Shown here: piece by piece, positions 18,759 to 28,310 of the stretch | Layout: the number at the start of each line of letters is the position of its first letter | Numbering within the stretch: the stretch's first letter is position 1 | NCBI GenBank assembly: GCA_964475205.1 | Contig: CAYYVQ010000006.1 | Coordinates: forward strand, 18,482 to 82,481 | DNA: 64,000 bases | Direction of reading: 5' to 3' | DNA from: CAYSRM01 sp964475205 | GTDB lineage: Bacteria > Verrucomicrobiota > Kiritimatiellia > UBA8416 > CAYSRM01 | Program-made: the position numbers and the translations under genes | Notes under the pieces: model-generated | Database searches by the model: none | Seen by the model: only the letters and a program-made list of their open reading frames with translations | Told to the model about the DNA's origin: nothing

Positions 18759-19769
18759 ATGAACCGAAAGGATATATATTCAACTACAAATAATCAGGCG
18801 GTTTTTTGCGCCGCTTTCGCTGCGGCATTGTTTTTCCTTGCCTCCGCCTGTAGCGCTCAAAGAGTTGCAACCGAAACCGATAATGTCATCCGACTGGAAA
18901 AGAAACACGGAGATGTTTCGGCTCTGATAACGCTGGAACCTTCCTCGATCAGACTTGATAGAGACACACTTCTTTCCCTTTCCGTACGCTTCCCGTCTAC
19001 TTTCCAGGTAACAATGCCGCGCATCCGGGACCGTGCCGAAGGGTTTGAAGTCAATGCGGTTTACGACCGGGAACCGGTTACGGAAAACGGCATAACTACG
19101 CTTGAACGCCGGGCATTGCTGACCCCGGTAGCAGCCGAAGAATACAGGTTGGCGCCAATGCCGATTGTTTACACCGACTCAACCAAGGCTCCGGATCAGG
19201 AGGATTGGTTCCCGACAGATCCCGTTGAACTTGATGCCCTGCCGGTTTACAAAGGATCCACCGGCGATTCACTAAAAACTGAACCCCGGATCATAAATCT
19301 TATGCCCTCGGTTGGCGCGTTCCTGCGTTATATCCTGCTGATCATGTTCGCCTGCGCGCTTCTATGGGCCTCTATATGGGCGGGAAAGAAGCTACGAAAA
19401 CAGTCAAAAATGAAGCGCATGTCTCCAGCGCAAAGAGCGCTGACCAGGCTCAATGAACTGCTCGGCAGGAAACTCGTAGAGAAAAACCGCGTCAAGGATT
19501 TCTACGTGGAATTGACAATGATTGTGCGCCGCTATATCGAGGAACAGCACGGGATACGAGCCCCGGAACAAACTACCGAGGAATTCCTGAAGACTGTCAG
19601 CCTTAAGTCCGATTTTACACCGGAAGTTGTAAAACGACTGAAGCAGTTTCTTGAAGCGGCTGATCTTGTGAAATTCGCTGCATACAAACCGTCATCAGGA
19701 ATGATACACGAATCAATCGACACGGCTACAAACTATATCAAGGCCGATGCGGAGGAAAACAATGTTTAA
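18759..19769 (+). CDS. DUF4381-like membrane protein of Bat operon
   Basis: Protein of 336 residues with a signal sequence (about 12-33), an extracytoplasmic beta-rich region (about 40-180) and one membrane helix near 190-210. The cytoplasmic tail carries AQRALTRLNEL and a helical C-terminus (IVRRYIEEQHGIRAPEQTTEEFL). Layout and operon position match the DUF4381/BatD-tail type proteins found between DUF58 and the VWA proteins, but the family call is by position and topology rather than a strong motif. It ends inside the first codons of the next gene (8-bp overlap). Confidence 0.65.
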   Translation: MNRKDIYSTTNNQAVFCAAFAAALFFLASACSAQRVATETDNVIRLEKKHGDVSALITLEPSSIRLDRDTLLSLSVRFPSTFQVTMPRIRDRAEGFEVNAVYDREPVTENGITTLERRALLTPVAAEEYRLAPMPIVYTDSTKAPDQEDWFPTDPVELDALPVYKGSTGDSLKTEPRIINLMPSVGAFLRYILLIMFACALLWASIWAGKKLRKQSKMKRMSPAQRALTRLNELLGRKLVEKNRVKDFYVELTMIVRRYIEEQHGIRAPEQTTEEFLKTVSLKSDFTPEVVKRLKQFLEAADLVKFAAYKPSSGMIHESIDTATNYIKADAEENNV

Positions 19770-20802
19770 ATTTTCATCTCCGTATTATTTTATCCTTCTG
19801 ATTCCCCTGGCGGCAGGGGCATGGGCGGTGTTACGGGAAAAGAAACGAAGGGGCTTGCTCTTCCCATCGGCATACATCCCCGCGCGTTCTTCTTCATGGC
19901 GCACATCAATAGCCCGCGCCGCTCCCCTTCTCTACCTACTGGGCCTGTTGTCGGTTATCATAGCCCTGGCACGACCCCGAAACATTCTGTCAACTTCCAC
20001 CAGGAACGCGGAAGTTATAGCTATACAGATGATAGCGGATGTGTCCGGCTCAATGAGAGCTCTTGACATGTCAACAAAGACTGAAGAAGGATGGAAGTAC
20101 AGGACCAGGCTTGATGCGGTCAAAGAAGCTTTCAGAAATTTTGTCAAGCAGCGCCCGCATGATCTTACCGGCCTTATAACATTCGGAGGATATGCCACAA
20201 CCCTGTGCCCGCTGACCCTGGATCACCAGGCGCTTGTTCATATACTCGAAGGCGTCGAAATTCCCGACCCGGAAGTAGACACACGGGGACAGCCGGTCAA
20301 CCCTGAAGAGCTTATGACCGCTGTCGGCGACGCGCTTGCTACGGCATGCGCAAGGCTGGAAGAAGTCGAAGCTAAATCAAAAATCGCCGTGCTTTTAAGC
20401 GACGGGGAATCCAATACCGGCGCCGTCGAACCCGCAGAAGCTGCAAGGGCCGCAAAAAAACTGGGTATCAAAGTCTACACTATAGGGGTCGGAACAACCG
20501 GCTACGCCGACTTTATTGTTGATACCCCGCTTGGTTCCAGAAAAGTAAGACGCGAGGTGGTTCTGGACGAAAAACTCCTGCGCAGCATCGCCGCCGAAAC
20601 CGGCGGAAGGTACTTCAACGTCAGAGACAAAGAAGCTCTTGCCAAAGCGCTGGAGGAGATAGACAAGCTCGAAAAAACCAGGATAGAGCAAGCTGTTTAC
20701 TATCAATATGATGAACTGTTCGGCTGGTTCCTTCTGCCGGGAATCATATTTATCGCCGCGGGAACCTGTCTGAATATGTTCTGCGCACAAAGGATTGTTT
20801 AA
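19762..20802 (+). CDS. BatA-like VWA protein
   Basis: Inner-membrane protein of 346 residues with two N-terminal helices (about 6-22 and 50-68), an external VWA domain and a C-terminal helix (about 322-342). The MIDAS motif is DVSGSM near residue 94, with the later Thr and Asp loops (TGLITFGG, LLSDGESNTG) present, so metal binding should be intact. GGAGG six bases before the ATG at 19762 fixes the start. The frame is open five codons further. It corresponds to BatA of the Bacteroides aerotolerance operon, whose mechanism is unresolved. Confidence 0.88.
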   Translation: MFKFSSPYYFILLIPLAAGAWAVLREKKRRGLLFPSAYIPARSSSWRTSIARAAPLLYLLGLLSVIIALARPRNILSTSTRNAEVIAIQMIADVSGSMRALDMSTKTEEGWKYRTRLDAVKEAFRNFVKQRPHDLTGLITFGGYATTLCPLTLDHQALVHILEGVEIPDPEVDTRGQPVNPEELMTAVGDALATACARLEEVEAKSKIAVLLSDGESNTGAVEPAEAARAAKKLGIKVYTIGVGTTGYADFIVDTPLGSRKVRREVVLDEKLLRSIAAETGGRYFNVRDKEALAKALEEIDKLEKTRIEQAVYYQYDELFGWFLLPGIIFIAAGTCLNMFCAQRIV

Positions 20803-20804
20803 TA

Positions 20805-23534
20805 ATGGAACTTCGTTTTGTAAATCCTGAACTTCTTTTTCTCCTGTGGCTTATCCTGCCCCTGGCGGTATGGTGGCATTACACGTCTGCCGGCAAAGAG
20901 AAAAAAATGCGCAATTTTGTGGCCCCCCGCATGCAGACACGGCTCAGGCCAGCCAATTCCAGGCGGCGATTCCTCCTCCAGGCCTCAATGACCTGCCTGG
21001 CGCTGTTCCTTGCGATTGTAGCCGCGGCCCGGCCGCAATGGGGAAAAAACGAACAAACCACTTACACCAGGAGCAGAGACATTGTCATTGCCCTGGATGT
21101 GTCCCGTTCCATGCTGGCTGAGGACATACACCCCAATCGACTCCAGAGAGCAAAGGCCGACATCATGGATCTGGTCGAAACGCTTCAGGGCGACCGCGCC
21201 GCGCTCATTGCATTCAGAAACGGGGCAAGACTGCTCTGCCCGCTGACCACTGACTACGCTTTTCTCAGACAGGCGCTGAACGGAGCAGACACCTATTCGG
21301 CCCCGCGCGGCCCTACCGACTTGCACAGCGCCGCAAATAAGGCGCTGGAATCTTTCGAAAACGGACCGGCTTCACACAAGGCAATAGTCCTTGTATCCGA
21401 TGGCGAGGATCTTTCCGGCAACATCGACAAGGCAGGACGAATGGCTGCGGAAAAAAACATACCCATCTATTCAGTAGGTCTCGGCAGCGCCTCCGGCGCG
21501 ACAATTCCAGATCCGGACAATCCGGGAGAACGCCTCTCTTACAAAGGAAAACCTGTCCGTTCCCGGCTTAAGCACGAAGCCCTGAAAACCCTCGCGGAAA
21601 AAAGCGGCGGCGCCTACATTGCCATTGGAACTGCAGGCACAGCAGAAGTTACGCTGGGCAACCTCTACCAGGATCATCTCAAACGCATTGCCGCCCGTTC
21701 GATACAGGAAAAAGAGGAAAGGATATATATCGACCGTTTCCAGTATTTTCTTTTCCCATCCGCTGTTCTTCTTCTTGCAACCGCGTTCATGAGCGCCGGC
21801 AGACTTTCCCGCAACCGCAGACGCAACACAGGAAAACCACAGGCAGGCGCCGGTAACGCACACGGCGCAGCAGGTTCAACGCTCGCGGTCATGGTAATTG
21901 CAACTGCCTGCTTTCCATCCTTTGCCCGGGGCCGGGAACACGCCGATACAATAGCGAAACAGGCCGTGGCCAACCAGGAAACAAATGCGCCACCTCAAAC
22001 CAGTATTCCCATACCTTCCGGCAGAGAAGGCGGACGTATCGCGGAAAAACTCTACAGGTCAGGCAAATATATCGATGCCGCCAACGCCTATGTAAAGGCG
22101 TCAGACGAAGCCTCAGGCAACATGAAACACGTTCTCCTGTATAATGCCGCTGCGGCTTTCTACCGCGCGAAAAGATACCAGGACGCGGCAACCCTGCTCC
22201 GCCGCCTTTCATCGCAGCACAAGCCGCCGGAAAGAACCAGGCAGATGCTTGGAGCGGCCCTGCACAATCACGCACTCGATATACCGCCGGACAATTCCAC
22301 CAACTCTCTCCAAAGAGCCGGGCTTTTCAAAGAATCAGCAGACGCTTTTGCCGCGGCAATAAGGGAAGAACCAGGAAACGACATACTGCGCCACGATGCC
22401 TCGCTCGCGTCCCAAAAATACAAACAGGCACTCAAACAGGCCACGAAAATGCAGGTCATGGAGCAATACGGCAAAACCCCACCTTTCTCTTTACTGGACA
22501 CAATGCTGAACGAAGAGCGGACAATAATTGAAAATATGAAGCAAGCATTTACAAACGATTCTCCGGAACAGATATACCGGCTCGAAGAACTTGCCGCCAG
22601 GCAGCGCGATGCCGCGGATATCTGGATACCCCTTCGGCGCCGCCTGGAACATGGGACACAGGCAAGCACAAACAAGCTTGCCGCTCAACAGGCGGCAGCC
22701 TTACAGGAAATAAGCAACTCAACAGAGCAGTATATGCGAAAAACTGCCCGCCAGCTTAAGGACATGGATACATCCGCTTGCGGTTCCGCCGATTCAGCCG
22801 AACGGCGCATCTACGGCTTCTGGAAGCAGATGGCTCCCTATAGAAACATCCTTTACGAAAACATGGACAGACAGACAAATTCCATAGTCCTGAACAGGAC
22901 GGCAGACAGCTCCCGGGCAACCGCATCGGAAGCATTGACCCAGCAACAGGAATGTGCTGATCTTTCAGAACTGTTTGCTGAACGTTTCGACGAATCCGCC
23001 AAAACCAATGCCCCGGACCAGGGCGCTGAACCGGGACAGGCCGGAGCCCTGACAGACGACAAGAAAAAGGAAATACTCGAGCTTGCGGCTATGGCCGGCA
23101 AAGAACAGAACCATGCAGCGCAACTCATCATGCAAGGCAGCCACACGCGCGCTCTCGAAAACCAGGAAACTGCCTACCGAATCCTCGAAAAAATCCGCGA
23201 TATGCTGCCTCCGGAAAAAGATGAAGGCCAGGATCAACAGAAAAAAGATGAGAAACAGCAGGATCAACAGAACAAGCAGGATAATAAACCGAAACCAGAC
23301 AATAAATCAGAACAGTCCCAGTCTGATGATCAGCAGCAGCCTTTCGAAGAAAAACAGCAGCAGGACAAGACAGAAGAACAGCAACAGTCCGGGAAAAAAG
23401 ATACTGAAGAGGATACTGAAGAAGATGTGCGGCAGATATTAAGAAAAGCCCTTCAACGCCAGAAAGAGCATGAACTGGAGAAAAAGAGGCGGCGGACACG
23501 GACGCTGTTGCAGCCTTTTGAAAAGGACTGGTAA
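20805..23534 (+). CDS. BatB/BatC-like VWA-TPR fusion protein
   Basis: Large protein of 909 residues. Two N-terminal helices (8-25, 56-76) precede a VWA domain with MIDAS DVSRSM at 98-103. A membrane helix follows (about 308-328), then a second hydrophobic stretch (about 358-378) that looks like an internal signal. TPR-like helical repeats lie around 400-530 and a long helical region reaches about 740. The last 150 residues are low-complexity, rich in Q, K, E and D. In Bacteroides these parts are separate BatB and BatC proteins, so this appears to be a fusion. The internal hydrophobic stretch fits a former BatC signal. Confidence 0.82.
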   Translation: MELRFVNPELLFLLWLILPLAVWWHYTSAGKEKKMRNFVAPRMQTRLRPANSRRRFLLQASMTCLALFLAIVAAARPQWGKNEQTTYTRSRDIVIALDVSRSMLAEDIHPNRLQRAKADIMDLVETLQGDRAALIAFRNGARLLCPLTTDYAFLRQALNGADTYSAPRGPTDLHSAANKALESFENGPASHKAIVLVSDGEDLSGNIDKAGRMAAEKNIPIYSVGLGSASGATIPDPDNPGERLSYKGKPVRSRLKHEALKTLAEKSGGAYIAIGTAGTAEVTLGNLYQDHLKRIAARSIQEKEERIYIDRFQYFLFPSAVLLLATAFMSAGRLSRNRRRNTGKPQAGAGNAHGAAGSTLAVMVIATACFPSFARGREHADTIAKQAVANQETNAPPQTSIPIPSGREGGRIAEKLYRSGKYIDAANAYVKASDEASGNMKHVLLYNAAAAFYRAKRYQDAATLLRRLSSQHKPPERTRQMLGAALHNHALDIPPDNSTNSLQRAGLFKESADAFAAAIREEPGNDILRHDASLASQKYKQALKQATKMQVMEQYGKTPPFSLLDTMLNEERTIIENMKQAFTNDSPEQIYRLEELAARQRDAADIWIPLRRRLEHGTQASTNKLAAQQAAALQEISNSTEQYMRKTARQLKDMDTSACGSADSAERRIYGFWKQMAPYRNILYENMDRQTNSIVLNRTADSSRATASEALTQQQECADLSELFAERFDESAKTNAPDQGAEPGQAGALTDDKKKEILELAAMAGKEQNHAAQLIMQGSHTRALENQETAYRILEKIRDMLPPEKDEGQDQQKKDEKQQDQQNKQDNKPKPDNKSEQSQSDDQQQPFEEKQQQDKTEEQQQSGKKDTEEDTEEDVRQILRKALQRQKEHELEKKRRRTRTLLQPFEKDW

Positions 23535-23539
23535 CCGTG

Positions 23540-25489
23540 ATGCAAAAATATAAACTCTTGATTTTACTCGCGACGCTGCTGCTTGCAGACCCTTTTCAAC
23601 CGCAAAGCGCCGCCAGGGAAATATCCGCCGAACTTGAGACAGACAGGGACAATATATACCTTGGAGAGTCCTTTCAACTGACGCTTAAAGTTAAAGGAAC
23701 AAACCGCAAGCTTAACCCGGACCTTTCTCAAATCAAGGACTGCCGGGTGGAATTCATGGGTGCATCAGACCGGTCCAGGAGCTGGATGGAAAGAGTCAAT
23801 GGGAAGGTCCGGCAATTCTCAGAAACCCATACATCTTACCTGTACCGGCTGACTCCGGAATCCGCGGGCAAATTCAGGGCGGGCCCTGTCTACTTGCCTG
23901 TCAACGGCCGGACCATCAAAAAAGCCGGCCCGGTTATCAAGGTAACAGGCGTTGAAAAACAGGACTCTGTCTTTATTGACATATCCGCCTCCAGGCAATC
24001 GGCATTGGTTGTAGACCCGTTCACCGTAACTCTTAAAATCGGCGTCAAACAGCTACCGCCTCCGTTTTCATCGGAACAACCCCTTGTCCCCTCGTCACCG
24101 CCCTCTCTTAAGATTCCTTTCCTTGATCTTGATCCCATACAGGGTCTACAGAATCCGGATATCCGCTCAATCCTGGAGGATATGCTGGTTCGTTCGCCCC
24201 GCAAGCATGGTTTTAATATTAACGGCTTTGAAATGGACCGGGGCCTGAGCCGTTTTCCTTTCGGTTTTCAAGACAATCCCTTTGAAAGACATAAGGCAAA
24301 ATTCGCGTTCAAGCGCCAGACAGTCGAAAAAGACGGAACAAACTACCTGGAATATTATCTTACACTGGAGTACCACCCCGAAGATGAAGGCGCCTATACT
24401 TTCGGGCCGGTAACGTTTAAAGGCACAATAATCTCAGGCGTAACAGATGACAGGGAAGCAATAACAAAAGAAATATTTGCTGTGGGCCCGGCAGTAACCG
24501 TCCGCGTAGTGCCGCCTCCCCTGGAAGACCGGCCGGAGCATTACATAGGAGCGCTCGGTTCAAACATGACCGTCGAAGCGGAGATTGACAGCCAGAACTG
24601 CAATGTCGGAGACCCGCTCAAATTAACTGTCACTATCGCAGGCGATATCAGGCTCAAAAACACCTATGCGCCGGAATTAGATGATGTGCCGGAGCTACAG
24701 GATAATTTCAAGGTTTATTCCGATACAGTTGAAACTCGCAGCAGGCAAGACAGCCGGCAATTCGTCTATACCATCAGGCCAATTCGCGCAGGAACCCTGG
24801 AAATACCGCCGTTGGAGTTCGCTTACTTCGACAGCTCGCTCAGGGAGTACCGCTCGGCGCGCACAGATCCGATTCCGGTCCGAGCCAGAAAATCAACCCA
24901 GTTAACAACAAACATAGTAATCGCCGCGGCAGCAGACGATGCGCCAACCGAGGACGATTTTGCCATTCCGGCCCCCGTTGCCATAGGCGGCCCATCTGCT
25001 TTCAACACAAACCCCTGGGGCGCAGAGTGGCAAAGCTGGCTTCTGGCCTTTCCGCCCCTGCTCTTCTTCTCCCTGGTTATTGCTCAGAAAACCGCCCCGT
25101 TCTTTTCTGGACTTCAATCCAGCAGAAAGAAACGTCTGATTGCCCCTGCAGCCGTACGTGCTATGAAAGAGGAATTTTACCGAAGCAACGAGCCCGGATT
25201 GAAAGCGCGGGCCATTGCGGCAGGACTGCTCAGATACGCCGCAAGACGCTCCGGCAATGCCGACGAGACGCCAATACCCGCCGAAGCTGCCGCTTTGCTG
25301 AAAAAACAGGGTATTCCCGGCAACCTGGCGGAAGAATGGCTTGATATAGCACAGCGCAATTTTGACATCGCCTATTCTCCCGACCCGGAGTTCAACACTC
25401 AACAACTTGACAATGATCTAGTTGCCGCAACCGCGCTTATTCCCAGGATAGAGAACTGTCTTTATAAAAAGAAGAAAATAAAACAATGA
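23540..25489 (+). CDS. BatD family protein
   Basis: Protein of 649 residues with a signal peptide (about 5-22), several beta-sandwich repeats typical of BatD ('oxygen tolerance'), a membrane helix near 497-517 and a cytoplasmic helical tail. The opening after the signal, SAELETDRDNIYLGESFQL, is the family start signature. The ATG at 23540 is preferred. An in-frame GTG lies one codon earlier. The next gene overlaps by 4 bp (ATGA), which indicates translational coupling. Confidence 0.87.
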   Translation: MQKYKLLILLATLLLADPFQPQSAAREISAELETDRDNIYLGESFQLTLKVKGTNRKLNPDLSQIKDCRVEFMGASDRSRSWMERVNGKVRQFSETHTSYLYRLTPESAGKFRAGPVYLPVNGRTIKKAGPVIKVTGVEKQDSVFIDISASRQSALVVDPFTVTLKIGVKQLPPPFSSEQPLVPSSPPSLKIPFLDLDPIQGLQNPDIRSILEDMLVRSPRKHGFNINGFEMDRGLSRFPFGFQDNPFERHKAKFAFKRQTVEKDGTNYLEYYLTLEYHPEDEGAYTFGPVTFKGTIISGVTDDREAITKEIFAVGPAVTVRVVPPPLEDRPEHYIGALGSNMTVEAEIDSQNCNVGDPLKLTVTIAGDIRLKNTYAPELDDVPELQDNFKVYSDTVETRSRQDSRQFVYTIRPIRAGTLEIPPLEFAYFDSSLREYRSARTDPIPVRARKSTQLTTNIVIAAAADDAPTEDDFAIPAPVAIGGPSAFNTNPWGAEWQSWLLAFPPLLFFSLVIAQKTAPFFSGLQSSRKKRLIAPAAVRAMKEEFYRSNEPGLKARAIAAGLLRYAARRSGNADETPIPAEAAALLKKQGIPGNLAEEWLDIAQRNFDIAYSPDPEFNTQQLDNDLVAATALIPRIENCLYKKKKIKQ

Positions 25490-26139
25490 AATATATTATC
25501 AAGATTGTGCCAATCATGCTTCTGATAGCTGCCCCTCCTTACAGCCGGGCGGCAACAGCAAACGGTCTCGAAAAATGGCCGGAACGGTCAATATTTGCGC
25601 TTAACCGGGCCGGGTCGATAATGGCAACCGCCAGAAACAAAGACGAATTTCTGAAAGCGGCAGAGGCCTACTATCAAATTGTTCAATCCGGCGGACAGAA
25701 TACGCAACTGTTCTATAACCTGGGAACAGCGCTGCTGCAGGCCGAAAGATACACTGAGGCGGAGACATGGCTCCGCCTTGCCGAACTTTACGGGGGCGCT
25801 GACTGGGAAATAGAACGGAACCTTGGCCTCGCCGCGAAAAGGGGAAAAGTCGGCAGCGGCAACACCCTCCCATGGTACCGTACTCCTCTCTTCTGGCATT
25901 TTGATCTTTCGATGCGTACCCGTGGAATTGTTGCAACTTTTGCTTTCGCCGCCTTCTGGGTCGCGCTGGCGTTCAGAAGATTAACCCGGATTTCCCACCT
26001 TTCAGGCGTTTTCGCCGTATCGTCCTTGCTTGTCTTACTGGCATTCGGCACAAGCTACCTGGCCTCGGCGCACCAGCTTCTCAAGATAAGCGAAGTGATC
26101 GCCGAGGGGGCTGTATTTTCGGATGGAGTCAAACTGTGA
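25486..26139 (+). CDS. BatE-like TPR membrane protein
   Basis: Protein of 217 residues with a signal peptide (about 6-24) and two TPR-like helices pairs (about 48-110, containing FYNLGTALLQAERYTEAETWL). Two membrane helices follow (about 140-160 and 165-190). It overlaps both neighbours by 4 bp. In BatE the TPR part is followed by SH3 and membrane segments. Here the SH3 domain is missing from this protein and appears instead at the end of the next gene, which suggests that domains have been redistributed. Confidence 0.75.
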   Translation: MKYIIKIVPIMLLIAAPPYSRAATANGLEKWPERSIFALNRAGSIMATARNKDEFLKAAEAYYQIVQSGGQNTQLFYNLGTALLQAERYTEAETWLRLAELYGGADWEIERNLGLAAKRGKVGSGNTLPWYRTPLFWHFDLSMRTRGIVATFAFAAFWVALAFRRLTRISHLSGVFAVSSLLVLLAFGTSYLASAHQLLKISEVIAEGAVFSDGVKL

Positions 26140-27395
26140 AAAAAACCGCAACTTTGCTGTTAATCCCCGTCTCCCTTTTTATTTCAACAGCACCTGTTGA
26201 AGCCCGCGAAGCCCGGGCCGACTTCTCCGTCCCGAGAACCAACGTATACGTGGGCGAAAAGATGCCCTTGAAGCTCATAATTCGCTCTAGCGGCGCAGGT
26301 ATCGGGTCGAATATCACACTGGCAGGACTGCCTCCGGCTGACGAAATTTCATTCGGCCAGTTCAAAGAAGCCCGCGTTGATCGCAAAAAACAGTCCTCAA
26401 ATCAAACCATTGAAAGGCGCGAGTTCACCACTACCGCAACGTTTCACAGACAAGGCAGGATAAAACTCTCCCCCAGGTTGAGACTCAGCCTGATAGAAAT
26501 GTCGCGATCCCCTTTCGGGTTTGCGCGCACACGCACTTCGGAATTGCTTGACTTACCCCCCATCGAGTTTAATGTCCAGCCGCTGCCCTCGCAAGGCCGC
26601 CCTGAAAACTACACGGGGGCCATAGGCACATTCTCGCTTAATGTCAGTATCTCTCCAACAAATTTCGCGCCGGGAGAACTCATAGAAATAACCGCCGCCA
26701 TCGCCGGGACAGGCAATCTTGAGCAGGCGGAAATTCGACTCCTGGACTCAGCGCCTATGTTCAAGGTCTATGACCCTAAAACCATAGACAGCGTTCCGGG
26801 CAGGAAACAGGTTCTGAAACAAATTGTCATACCTCAAAAACCATCCGCAAATCGCATACCGGAGATATCTTTTTCCTTTTTTGACCCAAACCCGGCTGAA
26901 TACAAGACCTTGTCGGACGGACCCTTCGCCTTGAACTACAACCCGGCCATGCAGACCGAAAAGCCCGAAAATTTAACAGGCGCCATCCAGCAGCCCCCCC
27001 CGGACAAATACGAACCCGGATTGTCCCGGCCTGAAAAAAAATCGGATTCCCTCATTGTTCTAGCTGTTTCCGTATTCTGGATAGCGGCATTCATCCTGGC
27101 GGTTGGCGCACGCATGTGGTTGAAACCGTCATTGTTATGGGCAGGAGTAATCCTGGCCGCCGCTCTTCTGGCTTTTCCCGCCTTTAAACAGAAGGCAGAA
27201 TATCTGCTGACGTTAAAAGAAAAACAAATCAGCGAGTCAACCGAAGCCAGAATTTATCCAGCTCCCGGCGCGGCGCCTACTTTCAGACTCAGACCGGGAC
27301 AAAGCATAAAAGTCATCGAAAACCGCGGCAACTGGGCCAAGATCGAGGCCACCGGAAAGCGGGGATGGATACCGGCTTCCACCTTGTCGGACTAA
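26136..27395 (+). CDS. BatD-like protein with C-terminal SH3 domain
   Basis: Protein of 419 residues: signal peptide (about 4-22), two beta-sandwich BatD-type repeats (about 27-260) and two membrane helices (about 302-322 and 327-345). A bacterial SH3 domain forms the last 55 residues (ARIYPAPGAAPTFRLRPG, ending GWIPASTL). It is a second, shorter BatD and closes the operon. SH3 tails of this type are usually part of BatE. The TAA stop is the first base triplet of a dispersed repeat (27393-27459), so the 3' end of the gene may have been reshaped by that element. Confidence 0.78.
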   Translation: MKKTATLLLIPVSLFISTAPVEAREARADFSVPRTNVYVGEKMPLKLIIRSSGAGIGSNITLAGLPPADEISFGQFKEARVDRKKQSSNQTIERREFTTTATFHRQGRIKLSPRLRLSLIEMSRSPFGFARTRTSELLDLPPIEFNVQPLPSQGRPENYTGAIGTFSLNVSISPTNFAPGELIEITAAIAGTGNLEQAEIRLLDSAPMFKVYDPKTIDSVPGRKQVLKQIVIPQKPSANRIPEISFSFFDPNPAEYKTLSDGPFALNYNPAMQTEKPENLTGAIQQPPPDKYEPGLSRPEKKSDSLIVLAVSVFWIAAFILAVGARMWLKPSLLWAGVILAAALLAFPAFKQKAEYLLTLKEKQISESTEARIYPAPGAAPTFRLRPGQSIKVIENRGNWAKIEATGKRGWIPASTLSD

Positions 27396-27459
27396 CCGGC
27401 ATTTCTCACACTCCTCCGGCATAAACGTTCCATAGCACAGCCATTGCAGGCCAAAACCG
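27393..27459 (+). repeat. 67-bp repeat starting at a stop codon (copy 1)
   Basis: This stretch matches 31576-31642 at 59 of 67 positions with no gap. The first three bases are the stop codon of the last Bat gene. Copy 2 likewise begins with the stop codon of the BNR gene. The opening TAACCGG corresponds to the left-end consensus of the dispersed elements. Confidence 0.8.
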
Positions 27460-28094
27460 GTTTGCCCGATCTCGCGGTGTTAACTATGCCAAAGCCCTTG
27501 TAACGCAGCAGATGCTTGCCTGCGCGAGCGCGCAAGCAGGCGGCAAAATCAGCAACCCCTTGTGATTCAAAATGCAGCAAGCTTTCTTTCACCCAACAGG
27601 TGAAAGCTATAAACCTAGAAACGGCAGTTGCCGAGTTTGCTGTAGCTGCAAGGCGTGAGGTTTTCGGCTATAGTAACTATGCCGAAGACCTCAGAACGAA
27701 GCAGATGCAGTGAAATCGGCAACCCCTTGCGGCTTGAAATTCGGGAAGCTCGCCCGCACCCTTTGGGTGGGGGCGCAATAAATTGTAAACTCCTTATTTG
27801 TAATAATATACATCGCTTCCCGAATTTCAAGTGCCGTATATAGGATAAAATCAAAGACCTCTTTATTCAGAAAGACTTACGCCGCTTGATGCATTTTGAA
27901 TGCCGGATATAGGATTATCGGTTGCCAGACCGATATTCCTGTTCTGAGGTCGTCTTATCTCGTCTTCTCTCCTCCGTACCTCCGTGTCTCCGTGGTAAAA
28001 AACTCTACATCGAGAAAAACTCAACCAAAAACACCATTGTTTAATCACCTCTATTTCTTTATAGTATATCCGTCGTGCAGATACCTGGAGTCTT
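27460..28094. repeat. Repeat-rich spacer with diverged tandem copies
   Basis: No gene seen. Two diverged copies of one module lie at about 27475-27610 and 27661-27780. Both have TAACTATGCC near the start, a shared GCAGATGC, a shared GCAACCCCTTG, and a terminal hairpin. In copy 1 the hairpin is CTTTCACC/GGTGAAAG at 27586-27606. Copy 1 has an extra GC-rich insert. A further segment, CGGCAGTTGCCGAGTTTGC at 27622-27640, recurs exactly at 36342-36360. The last 250 bp hold only the promoter of the vor genes. Confidence 0.65.
28038..28065 (+). promoter_or_regulatory. Predicted promoter of vor operon
   Basis: TTGTTT (28038-28043) and TATAGT (28060-28065) with a 16-bp spacer. It lies 30 bp before the ferredoxin start and ahead of the GGAG site near 28085. 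Sequence match only. Confidence 0.4.
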
Positions 28095-28310
28095 ATGAAA
28101 TTCACAATTCGAATCGACAAAGAGAAATGCAAGGGCTGTGAAATGTGCGTGTCCGTATGTCCGGGCGGTGTTCTCTCCATGTCGAGTCTGCTTAATTCAA
28201 AAGGGCATCGCTTCGCTGAAGCCACTAAGCCGGATAAATGCACCGGATGCAGACAATGCGCCCTGGTATGCCCCGACGCAGCAATAGAAATAGAAGGAGA
28301 AACAGAATAA
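28095..28310 (+). CDS. 4Fe-4S ferredoxin subunit of 2-oxoacid oxidoreductase
   Basis: Protein of 71 residues with two [4Fe-4S] cluster motifs: C-x2-C-x2-C-x3-C near 13-23 (CKGCEMCVSVCP) and a second near 50-60 (CTGCRQCALVCP). It is the delta (PorD/VorD-type) electron-transfer subunit. It comes first in a four-gene operon with alpha, beta and gamma subunits. Its TAA overlaps the ATG of the alpha gene by one base. It would pass electrons from the thiamine-diphosphate active site to a soluble ferredoxin. Confidence 0.9.
   Translation: MKFTIRIDKEKCKGCEMCVSVCPGGVLSMSSLLNSKGHRFAEATKPDKCTGCRQCALVCPDAAIEIEGETE

Noticed and set aside
23220..23460. CAG/AAG-rich repeat that could suggest a CRISPR or microsatellite
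   Set aside because: It is the coding low-complexity Q/K/E/D tail of the VWA-TPR protein. There are no regular repeats with spacers.
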